Below, piece by piece: positions 1 through 8,512 of a stretch of DNA of 40,311 bases; position 1 is the stretch's first letter, and each line of letters begins with the position of its first letter. The DNA is taken from positions 4,222,285 to 4,262,595 of the forward strand of contig CAJINV010000002.1 of NCBI GenBank assembly GCA_905178155.1, given 5' to 3'. A program made the position numbers and the translations under genes. The stretch is from Amoebophrya sp. A120. Its lineage: Eukaryota; Sar; Dinophyceae; Syndiniales; Amoebophryaceae. The notes beneath the pieces are model-generated. The model saw only the letters and a list, made by a program, of their open reading frames with translations. It was not told the DNA's origin and searched no databases.

Positions 1-238
1 GGACGTTAGATTTTTGATTGCTCTACATTACAAGACCGGCACTTGTGTCGGCCCGCCGAAGTTTCGCGCGCGGGTTCAGCAGTCTTCTTTCTCGCGAAAA
101 AGGTGAGTCTCCTGACCCTTTCGGTCGTCACCACTCCGCCGGTGTCTGTGCCCTCGGGCGCGTCACCCACCTCAGGACCTCAGGTTAAGAGTTTGTCGAC
201 GTAATTTACAAAGGGACACCCTGCCCTTAGTTTCCCAA
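1..238. mobile_element. R element, second copy: right end only
   Basis: Matches 2010-2253 closely except around 141-170, and ends with the same CCCTTAGTTTCCCAA. It abuts CATGACAAATTCTGG, an internal sequence of a family-D introner also seen in IE36. So this R copy lies inside IE1; its left end is outside the window. Confidence 0.75.
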
Positions 239-388
239 CATGACAAATTCTGGGAGTCCAAATAGCACTACAATCGTCCGTGCAAAAACTTGTCATGCAC
301 AGCATACACGTGTGCTGGTGTTTGTATTGCTGTTCACGCTTCTATACTTACAAATGAGGGGGAGGAGGTGGTGTGGTGCAGTCTCATA
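239..388. mobile_element. IE1, family D introner (right part)
   Basis: Resembles the right half of IE36, ending with an ACAAATGAGGGGGAG-type stretch and CTCATA before the first visible exon of gene 1. The left part is displaced by the R insertion and lies outside the window, so the TSD cannot be checked. Confidence 0.65.
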
Positions 389-3300
389 CGAGCCTACACG
401 GGAGCAGTACCGTCTCCAGGAACTCCGCCACCTCCACCACTGCGAGCTGCTGGAGCATGTTCGACACACACATGGCGCTATGCTTTGCAAAAGCATCGTA
501 CTAGTTAGTAGAAATCGCATTACAAATTCGGTCAGCATGACAAATGCAATTTGTCATGCTGTAGTTTTGCCTTGGGATGGAGATTTCGATTTGTAAATGC
601 ATGCTTGCGAAGATTACTACGAGTGCGATACTTTTGCACAGGATAGGCGCTGTGCTACTGCAAAAAGCCTAACGCCGCCAAGGTGTCCTATGACACTTCG
701 GAGAATTTGTCCTCCGCGGCGCGAACACTGTTTCTGCCCGACGTGACCAAAACCGACCATGGGTGGCCACATAATGCTATCAAATGCAAATATGTCTGGG
801 TCCTCTGGAAACTTGTAATGCTGCGTCGGGAAATAAAATAGTGAATGCTCTGTAATGCACAGCCAAGCATGAGAAATATCTGCGCTTCTTTGTGTTGCGT
901 TTTTCGCATGACAAACTGCGTTTTTGCATGACAGGCAAAAGGGAAAATAGAATAGAGACGGCACAGGCAGAAGTGGTTTTTGACCGGTCTAGTTTTACAC
1001 ACGCGCGATATTTTTAGTCTTTTACCTAGATTTATGTGCTATTTACTCTTTTCCTAGGGGCTTTCACTTCGTGACCATTACGATGGTCATGGGCATTATT
1101 TCCATCCTGGTTCTCGAATTTGTTGCAGCTTGGCCAAATTGTCATGCGATTTCTCAGTTTGGTCATGCTCTGCTTTGATCTCGTGGCACTTTTTACTTGG
1201 GCGTCGTGTTTGTCATGCTGGACGTACCAACCTCATTGTTCTCCTGGCTATTTGCATGTTGGTCCCTGGACTTGGACGTTGGCGCCACGATCGCAACTCC
1301 ATTTCCCAAACCGCTGCTTTCTTTCCTGCTAGAAATTCGAGATGCCACCTTTAGGATGGTTCGTTCGGTAGGTGGGACTGTGTCATAATTAGTTTCTTCA
1401 CGCCCTTTTTTACTTTTCTTTTCTGTTCCCTCGGTGCTAAGACACGAATCTTGCACAGTGCTAATTCTACTCAGATAACAACAGAACTCACATCGTAGCA
1501 CTCCCAGGAGTCTCGGTTGCTGTCTCTCGGTAGAAGTCGCGCAGTTCAATTTTCTGGCTTGGAGTTTACCGGGTACGCGGTCTGGCTTGGAGTTTACCGG
1601 GTAGACCGGCGCTTTTTGTGTCGGCCCGCCGAAGTTTCGCGCGCGGGTTTAGCAGTCTTCTTTCTCGCGAAAAACAAAAAGGTGAGTCTCCTGACCCTTC
1701 CGGTCGTCACCACTCCGCCCGCGTTCGTGCTCGCACGGCGCCACCACGAGGACCACCACGGTTAAAGTCCTGGTTTAGTCCCTGGCCCGGTCTGCTAATC
1801 CGGGTAAGTAGCAGCATCGTCGTGCTTCTTCGCTAAATCACTTACTGGCGCCTGACCGCAGCTCGGGGAGTAATTATATAGACGGTCGCCGCTTGTGGTG
1901 GTCAGAGGCGTTCGAGTCTAGTTAGTCCTTAGCTGCGCGCTACTCTTTCAGTTCGTGCGGGCTCCAGGTGCTGCGATCACCGGCAGAAGCTTAACAACAG
2001 CGAACATAAGGACGTTAGATTTTTGATTGCTCTACATTACAAGACCGGCACTTGTGTCGGCCCGCCGAAGTTTCGAGCGCGGGTTCAGCAGTCTTCTTTC
2101 TCGCGAAAAAGGTGAGTCTCCTGACCCTTTCGGTCGTCACCACTCCGCCAGTATTCGTGCTTGCGCGGTACCTCACGATGACGTCGATGATGACGGTTAA
2201 AAGTTTGCAGCCTTAATTTACAAAGGGACGCCCTGCTGCCCTTAGTTTCCCAACATGACAGGCAAAAGGGTCTCTTCTTGGACACGCATCACAAACTTTT
2301 TGGTCATGCCAGACGAGCATGACAAACTTGCATTTTTCCAGACCCAGACATTTTTACAATCCATAAATGCAGTGACCACCGAGCGCGTTACCGTGGACTC
2401 TTTGCTGACCCGGAAACTGGACCCAACCCTCATATCAAATGCAAAAATTTCTGGGTCTGAAAGGTTGGAACTTGTGATGCTAACTTTGGACTCCAAAAGA
2501 ATCTGTACTGCATGACCAGCAAGAGGAGTCTAGTTTGTGCTACGCGGGGAGGGCATTTGTCATGCAGCGGAGTAGGCATCAGGAAGCCCACCTCTAAAAA
2601 TCTGTGATGCTAGGTCGTGCATTACAGACATCCTGAGTCATGATGCAAAATATGCATGACGAACCCGGCAACATTGCAGACCCAGACACTTTTGCGTTTG
2701 ATACCTCAAGGCGGAGCACAATCTGCTGGCGCGGAGCACGATTATGTCCAATCAGTATCGGCAGGACAGCAATCCCCGGTATGTGTCCAAGTATCGGTCC
2801 TATGCGAAGAATATGCACTGCAAAAGTATCGTACTCGTATAGATGCATTACAAATTTCCTCAGCATGAGAAATAAAATTTGTAATGCTAATCTGCCTTGA
2901 GAACAAGGTTTGTAATGCAAGACTTGCATTAGCATTTATACGAGTGCGATACTTTTGCACAGGATAAAGAACTGGGTGCTCGCGGAATTGGGCGAAAGCT
3001 GCGAGCTATCAAATGCAAATATGTCTGTGGGTCTGGAAGGATACAACTTGTGATGCTACTCTTGGAATCTACATAAAATCTGTATTGCATGGACAGCAAA
3101 ACAAGAGGTCGAGGTGTAGTAATTTTCGGTACGCGGAGAGGGCGAGGGCGTTTCTCATGCGGTATGAGCATCAGAAAGCCCTCGAAAAATCTCTGATGCT
3201 CGGGCATGCATCACAGACCTCATGGGTAATGCAAAATCTGCATGACAAACTCCTGCTCCTGCATTCTTTCAGACCCAGATAGTTTTGCAATCCATACGAG

Positions 3301-6300
3301 CTCACCTGCGCGAAGAGCGGAAATCGGGTGTGCAACGCGAAGGAGCTTCTGAAGCTGACGTCGGTGGAGAAAGTCGACCTGGCCCTGGCTGAGGCTCTCG
3401 GCGAGAAGATCGAGGTCGGGAGTATGAACTGCAGAAGTATCGTACTCGTATAAATGCATTACAAATTTCTTCAGCGTGAGAAATAAAATTTGTAATGCTG
3501 ATTAAGGTTAAGAAAAAGATTTGTAATTATGCATGAGTGCAATACGAGCACGATACTTTTGCACAGGATAGGGAGCGATGGAAGCTTATCGCACGGCCTG
3601 CAAACCGGGTGCGCCGTATCAAATGCAAAAGTGTCTGGGTCTGGCAGAGTGCAAACTTGTCATGCAGCTTTTCCATGACCCGCGAGGTCTGGAATGCGGG
3701 ACCTAGCATCACAGACTCTGTGGGATCTCTACCATGCCCATCCTGCATGAGAAATCCCCTCCCAACTCGGTCGAAAGTGGACAGCTTTTGGCACTCATGC
3801 AACACAGATTTTTTGCATCATTCAGATTTAGCATGACAAGTGGCAACCTCCCAGGCCCAGACATGTTTGCAGTGCGTACGCCACCGCGGCGAACAATCCC
3901 GATCGAGGGTCGAACAACCACTCAAGCGCGCGCAACTACCCCGGCGTGCCGGCACTTTCTTGGCCCGGGACGTGCTCGTACTACACTTCGGCCGCCAATA
4001 ATGTGATCGGGAGACATACGCAATGTAAATTTCCTGTACATGATGTACAAAATGCATGACAAATTTCGCTACCTTGCAGAGTCCAACTTGTCATGCTGGA
4101 CTAGGATTGAAGGCAAGTTTTGTCATGCAGAGACTGCATTTGTACGGGAGATTTACTGGTGATAAGACACATCCGCACGGACGGCACGGTCCCCCTGGCA
4201 ACCGAAAACGTGGAATATGCATTGCAACAGTAACGTTAACGTACTAGTATAAATTGCATTACAAATAATTTTTTGCAAGAACAAAAGTGGGATTTGTAAT
4301 GCTGTTTTACCTTAGGAGGAAGATTTGTCATGCCTATCTGCAATTACTACGAGTACGAGTACGTTAGTACTTTTGCACAGCATATGGAAGTCACCGTCAC
4401 AACCTGCGATATTGCGGGCGCGGGCGATGGAGGTGTGGCCTCCCTGAAAGTGAAGCTGTTCGAGCGCACAGCTACCGGGAGCGGAACCGCCACCGAGCAC
4501 ATCCTGTCTTTTTCGCTCGTGAATGACAATGCGGCTTACACCCAAACGGCCACGGGCCTGGCCGGCTCGATCTCTCGCGTCACTGTTTACGTGGTCACGA
4601 CGTCAGTGAGCGACTTGTCCACCTGGGGAGTGTGCATCGAGAAGATTCACATCGACACACTGGGGCCCATCAACTTCGGAAGCCGCTTCTGGTTCAAAGG
4701 AGCGGTCCGAAATGAATTTGACGGCGTGCCGGAGTTGATGGTCACCGGGGGGACTGGCCCGGCCAACTGGCCCGCGGAGTACAAGCAGGCGTTCATTTAT
4801 GTGAATCCCAACTACGATCACGGCATGGTGTGCTCCGCGAAACCTGCCTACCCAAAGCACGACCTATGCAAGAAAAAAACTGTGTAAGAAGTCGTGTAAG
4901 TCTGTGATGCAGAAAATGCAGAACAGTTACACTTGTCATGCCAGACAACCACGAAGTCCTCTTTCCCTCTGTGTTATCCCTTACAAGAATATGCATGACA
5001 GGTTTTCTCTGTCATGGGGAGTAAATTTGTGATGCTGTCAGCCAAAGGAAGCTACACTAGTAGCTCAGTTTTATTTTTCTTTCATACGACCGGCCCATCT
5101 GCTACTGTGACCACTATGAGATTTTGGCCAACGCGGGGGAGGTATCCAGGAAAAAACACCCATCCCCATCCATCTTTTGCATGACAAACACTGCTTTTGA
5201 CGCATGTTTTGCATGACAAATTGGATGGGGATGGGTGTTTTTTTCTGGATAGGAGGAGGTAAAAGTGGGCGACGCGTTATCCAAAGAAAAAAGTTTTACA
5301 GTTACACACTAACTATTTGTAGTAACTTCAGCACGACAAACTTGTTGCTCTTCAGCTTCATTTCAGACAAAAGTTGCAATGCAGAAATTATAAGGGAAAG
5401 CATGTACAACTATGAGTATGAAACGATTCTCGCAAGAAGCGTTTCCGGCATGACAGAGGTTGCCTGCTGTCTTGCTAGTTTTACATCACAGTGCATAACT
5501 GTAACCTTTTTTGCTCTCCATGCGCGTTGGTTTCCCGCGGTTGGCCCGCGTTTCCTCAGTGGCAGATGGTCACTGCCGGCACGTATCAACTGCAACCATG
5601 TCATCTGGATCTGGAACTTCGTGATGCTAAAGTGTGCATGATGAAAAGCAAAAGACTTCCTTATGCTGCTGGAACGCATGACAAATTTGCAGAACGCTTT
5701 CTCATGATACGAACTCCGCATGGGAAGCTGCGTTTTTGTATGACGTGACGAGAGGCTGCCACTTCTGTTGGTCACACACGCAATACAGATTTCACAGGAA
5801 AAATGTAAGACCAGCATTACAAGTTCCAATTTTCCAGACCCAGACATTTTTGCATGTGATAGCACATATCAGACAGACGCAGAGGCGGGGACCTTATGAA
5901 CTGCAAAAGTATCCTCGTACTAGTATAAATTGCATTAGAAATTTCCGCAGCGCGAGAAATAAAATGTGTAATGCGGACTTGCCTTAAGAAAAAGATTTGC
6001 AATGCAAGACTTGCATTTATACGAGTAGAAGTGCGATACTTTTGCACACGATAGACCTACAGCGAGTACCTCACCGTGTTGAACGCGGCTAACCAAGTAT
6101 CCTGAGTAAAAACGTACCCACCCCATAGTCAAGTTGTTATTTTGGTAAATCTGCAACACAAATCTCCATGTTTTGGGAGTTGTGCATGGCAAGTCCAAGT
6201 TTCCATCTGTAGTGTAGTGCTGTTTAGGAAGGACAGCTTCAGCTGCATCACAGAGACGCCTGCTCATCCTGTTTACATCAGCATTACAAATCCCATAACA

Positions 6301-8512
6301 CGACTAAGTACGAATTCCCCTCTTGCGGATGTACATTAGTTACAGATTTTTCTGTATGCAAATCTGCATGGCAGGACGCTTTTAAATAGGATACCAAATA
6401 AAGGTTATAAATGCGGGACCACAGGTTGTATCAAATGCAAAAATGTCTGGGTCTGGAAGATTCTGAAACTTGTCATGCACGTTTTGCATGGGCCAGCACT
6501 ATGTCGGTGATGCATGCCCTAGCATCACAGACTTTTTGAGGGCTTCGCCGCGATACCTTTTCCGCATGACAAATGCCCTCGCCGCGTAGCCAAAATTGCA
6601 TCCCCTTTTTTGCTGGTCATGCAATACAAATTTTTTCAGAATCCAGAGACAGCATCACAAGTTTAGAATGTTCCAGACCCAGACATTTTTTCATTTGATA
6701 CGTTGCTAGCAGCATGTACGGCGTTCTCAAACGTTACATTCTGAACTGCTACGTGAACAATTTGTAATGCAAGAATGGCAAAAGTGCAAGGCGGAACCGG
6801 AAGATTGCGCCTTTTGCATTACAAGTTTTGCCGCGCAGATTATCATGCTATCTAGTGCTTCGTGGACTTGTCATGCGAAGCAGCTTGATCATGTAGATAT
6901 GTATTGCAATTGTGCAGCATGATGACAAACTCATGTAACAGTTGAGAGTGTAGTAACGTTTGAAAACGCCATAGCATGGGCGTTGCGTCCTTTTGGATCA
7001 AACCCTTTTCCAGTGGAAAGACGAAAGTTACCAGCTACCATCGGTTATCAAGCGAAAATTTGTCTGGGTCTATGCATGTTTGTCATGCTTGTCTGGCATG
7101 ACTCTTAAATCTGTCATGCACGTTAGAAGTACTCAAGAGGAAGAGCTCCGCTTTTCTGTCGTGCAGAAACTACGGAGCTTGTCATGCAGAATAGGCAACA
7201 CAACCTAGAAGCTCAGAAACTTGCCATGCTGAGCCAGCACTTGTGGCCTCCTGCTCATGATACGCCACCCAGCATCACAAGTTTCCAGACAACATCCAGG
7301 GACATTTGCAATGCATATCGCTCACTCAATTACGACGCGGACGAAGAAGAAATCCCAGCCGTTATCCTGAGGAAGAACGTCCCCACACCAGAGTCAAGAT
7401 GGGAAATCTGCTAGACAAATCAACCACTTTTCATTGCTTCGCATGACAAGTTTGCCCTCATAGTGTGATCCTTTTTCGCTAGTTCAGCAGCGTCACTGAT
7501 CTAGCGCATCATGCTGATTCTAGCATCACAAAGTCCAAAACACGACTAGAAAACGCTTCTCATGGGGGTCCGCGTGAGAAACTTTTTTGGTATGCAGATT
7601 TGCATCACAACTCTGGGGTGGCGACGTTTTTACTCAGCATAGCCGTGTCGTCCGACACTGCTTGGCAAGATGTGCTCTGTGCCGTTCACATGAAAGTGCG
7701 CATGGAGTATCCGTCGCAAACTTATTGCAAGGAAAAATCCCCCCTCCCCATCATATTGAAAACATGTCCTTCTCCTTCCAAAAATTTGTGATGCAGATTT
7801 GTGGCCACAAATCCTGTCTGTCTTCCCAGAAGGCAAATCCAGAGAGTCCGCCACGATATGCAGGCGGTTTGTAATGCTGCAAGGCCTACAGGGCATACGT
7901 CTGCCATGCCAGGCCCCTACACCAAAAGGCCCCCCCCTTAGGCTTGCAATCTGCGTGCAGTGCTCTCCTGCAAGACAAATGTGCCCGCGTCACAGATTTC
8001 AGCTTTGATATGCTGGGGAGGGTGGATTTTCATTTTGATAAAACTGGTATCACGGTGGGGGACACGGCCGAGTGTGCGGCAATATCCTGCGCAAAAAGTT
8101 TGTACTTACTCGTCGTCATCCACATTACAAATGTGCGTTGCTCGCCCTGAGCAAATTATTTGTCATGCGATTTGTACAACTAGTAGGTGCGATAGTTTTG
8201 CGAAGTGCATAAGTTTTGGGGAGCTGCAACTCGGCGTCCGGGGATGACTCTCTTTTCTACTGGTTCTCGGGGAGAACAGAAGGACCGAAGGAGCGTGCGG
8301 TAGATGCAAGCTTTGCAGCGCACACTGGGAGTGGAGGGGGGGCAACTTGGAGCACCTGGCTCCCTCTGACCAAGTATGAGCACCGTTTTGTGACCTCGGA
8401 CATCGTTTTGCTGAACCTGGGAGTGCGCGAAGACGGGCTCCAAATCGCGGCACTGAAACTCGAGTGCAGCCAAGGCAGCGCAGCCTGGGTGAAGGTGAGC
8501 GCTTGGCGCTGA
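389..8512 (+). CDS. Gene 1: Cys-rich, PLAT-like domain protein (5'-partial)
   Basis: Exons: 389-478, 646-777, 2366-2432, 2704-2811, 2967-3006, 3297-3422, 3571-3616, 3879-4016, 4165-4215, 4385-4864, 5087-5142, 5252-5277, 5523-5583, 5862-5894, 6054-6097, 6394-6428, 6701-6716, 6974-7045, 7318-7362, 7642-7722, 8041-8082, 8212-8512; one 5-nt TSD copy is removed at each junction. The result is one open frame of 660 codons ending in TGA. Visible residues about 127-200 form a cysteine-rich module (WVLAELGESCELTC, then further Cys up to PGTCSYY). About 250-350 resemble a PLAT/LH2 beta-sandwich: VEVTVTTCDIAGAGDGG at the start and WGVCIEKIHID at the end. Two CYC motifs (LCYCKK, ICYCDH) lie in similar Cys contexts. 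The composition suggests a secreted or surface protein, but the N-terminus lies outside the window. The PLAT call rests on motif resemblance only. Frame continuity across 21 elements is very unlikely by chance. Confidence 0.8.
479..645 (+). mobile_element. IE2, family B, TSD GGCGC
   Basis: 167 bp. Family B TIR: TGCAAAAGNATCGTACT at the left, its complement AGTGCGATACTTTTGCA at the right, ends TA/TA. Exact TSD at 474-478 and 646-650. Collapse joins MAL to CYCKK. Confidence 0.88.
1553..1603. repeat. 23-bp direct repeat within R
   Basis: TCTGGCTTGGAGTTTACCGG plus GTA occurs at 1553-1575 and again at 1581-1603, separated by CGCGG, immediately before the middle copy of the R core. Confidence 0.85.
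1604..2253. repeat. R core repeated twice (third copy at 33-160)
   Basis: The core runs from GACCGGC through GTCGGCCCGCCGAAGTTTCG and TCTTCTTTCTCGCGAAAAA to GGTGAGTCTCCTGACCCTT and GTCACCACTCCGCC. Copies at about 33-160, 1604-1745 and 2042-2165 are nearly identical there but differ downstream. AAGGTGAGT matches a splice-donor consensus. No known RNA was recognised. Confidence 0.75.
2433..2703. mobile_element. IE4, family A, TSD CCTCA
   Basis: 271 bp with family A ends (TCTGGGTCTG / CAGACCCAGACAC). Exact TSD at 2428-2432 and 2704-2708. Joins DPTL to KAEHN. Confidence 0.9.
2812..2966 (+). mobile_element. IE5, family B, TSD AAGAA
   Basis: 155 bp, near-ideal family B in the TATGNAYTGC-to-ACAGGATA orientation. 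Exact TSD at 2807-2811 and 2967-2971. Joins SYAKN to WVLAEL. Confidence 0.92.
3007..3296. mobile_element. IE6, family A, TSD CGAGC
   Basis: 290 bp. Exact TSD at 3002-3006 and 3297-3301. It interrupts the GESC-E-L-TC cysteine motif of gene 1, which only reads through when the element is removed. Confidence 0.9.
3423..3570 (+). mobile_element. IE7, family B, TSD GGGAG
   Basis: 148 bp. Exact TSD at 3418-3422 and 3571-3575. Joins KIEVGS to DGSLSH. Confidence 0.92.
3617..3878. mobile_element. IE8, family A, TSD CGCCG/CGCCA
   Basis: 262 bp; right end is GCGTA rather than GATA. The TSD has one mismatch, which decides Ala (left copy) or Thr (right copy) in the protein. Confidence 0.85.
4017..4164. 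mobile_element. IE9, family H (single member), TSD AGACA
   Basis: 148 bp. TIR GTAAATTTCCTGTACA at the left pairs with TGTACGGGAGATTTAC at the right. Exact TSD at 4012-4016 and 4165-4169. Unlike families A and B in sequence, yet the same layout. Confidence 0.82.
4216..4384 (+). mobile_element. IE10, family B, TSD TGGAA
   Basis: 169 bp with somewhat diverged TIRs. Exact TSD at 4211-4215 and 4385-4389. Joins TENVE to VTVTTCD, the start of the PLAT-like region. Confidence 0.88.
4865..5086. mobile_element. IE11, family G, TSD CGACC
   Basis: 222 bp. TIR TATGCAAGAAAAAAACTGTG at the left (identical in IE48); a diverged CTCAGTTTTATTTTTCTTTC at the right. Exact TSD at 4860-4864 and 5087-5091. Joins PKHD to RPICYC. 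Confidence 0.87.
5143..5251. mobile_element. IE12, family I (single member), TSD GGAGG
   Basis: 109 bp, the shortest element. TIRs of about 30 bp (AAAACACCCATCCCCATCCA and its complement) enclose only two GCATGACAAA motifs, so the whole unit is one hairpin. Exact TSD at 5138-5142 and 5252-5256. Confidence 0.9.
5278..5522. mobile_element. IE13, family J, TSD CGCGT
   Basis: 245 bp. Left AAGTTTTACAGTTACAC pairs with right GTGCATAACTGTAACCTTTT. The right end is CCATG, not GATA. Exact TSD at 5273-5277 and 5523-5527. Related to IE32. Confidence 0.82.
5584..5861. mobile_element. IE14, family A, TSD GCACG/GCACA
   Basis: 278 bp. One TSD mismatch, synonymous at the junction (Thr). Left end diverged (ATCTGGATCTGGAA). 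Confidence 0.86.
5895..6053 (+). mobile_element. IE15, family B, TSD GACCT
   Basis: 159 bp. Exact TSD at 5890-5894 and 6054-6058. Joins EAGT to YSEYL. Confidence 0.92.
6098..6393. mobile_element. IE16, family K, TSD CCAAG/CCAAA
   Basis: 296 bp. Left end TATCCTGAGTAAAAACGTAC as in IE20 and IE62; right end weak (AATAGGATA). One TSD mismatch (Val or Ile). Confidence 0.75.
6429..6700. mobile_element. IE17, family A, TSD GGTTG/CGTTG
   Basis: 272 bp. Its interior is the reverse complement of that in IE59, so it is inserted in the opposite orientation. One TSD mismatch (Gln or His). Confidence 0.86.
6717..6973. mobile_element. IE18, family F, TSD GCATG
   Basis: 257 bp. TIR GGCGTTCTCAAACGTTACAT / GTAACGTTTGAAAACGCC. 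Exact TSD at 6712-6716 and 6974-6978. Only 16 bp of exon separate it from IE17. Confidence 0.88.
7046..7317. mobile_element. IE19, family A, TSD TCGGT/TCGCT
   Basis: 272 bp. The right TIR contains a small insertion (CCAGACAACATCCAGGGACA). One TSD mismatch, synonymous (Arg). Confidence 0.83.
7363..7641. mobile_element. IE20, family K, TSD GCCGT
   Basis: 279 bp. Left TATCCTGAGGAAGAACGTCC pairs with right GCGACGTTTTTACTCAGCAT. Exact TSD at 7358-7362 and 7642-7646. Joins EIPA to VSSDTAW. Confidence 0.87.
7723..8040. mobile_element. IE21, family E, TSD AAACT
   Basis: 318 bp. TIR GGAAAAATCCCCCCTCCCC / GGGGAGGGTGGATTTTCATT. Exact TSD at 7718-7722 and 8041-8045. Joins YPSQT to GITVGD. Confidence 0.88.
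8083..8211 (-). mobile_element. IE22, family B, no recognisable TSD
   Basis: 129 bp, decayed family B in reverse orientation. Flanks GGCAA and AGTTT do not match. The frame into the last exon still works if 5 nt are dropped (AECAAM to GSCNSAS). Confidence 0.7.

Larger units (their letters stand above)
944..2253. mobile_element. R element, complete 1310-bp insertion inside IE3
   Basis: Flanked by a perfect 17-bp duplication (CATGACAGGCAAAAGGG at 927-943 and 2254-2270). Removing it joins the two halves of a normal family-A introner whose outer TSD (AATGC) is intact. No clear TIRs, poly-A tail or long ORF were found. The right half holds two copies of a conserved core (about 1604-1745 and 2042-2165). 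The TSD length resembles target-primed retrotransposition (LINE or SINE), but the class is undetermined. Confidence 0.78.
778..2365. mobile_element. IE3, family A, TSD AATGC, split by R
   Basis: Family A TIR: TATCAAATGCA then TGTCTGGGTC at the left, CCAGACCCAGACATTTTTAC at the right. About 261 bp without R. Outer TSD exact (773-777 and 2366-2370). Collapse joins WPHNA to VTTERV in frame. Confidence 0.88.

Noticed and set aside
240-596. Short ORFs running through element sequence and exon
   Set aside because: They read across IE TIRs; the spliced frame differs and continues through later exons.
1120-1549. Short hydrophobic ORFs inside R on both strands
   Set aside because: No domain, no repeat in the other R copy within the window, and overlapping in three frames.
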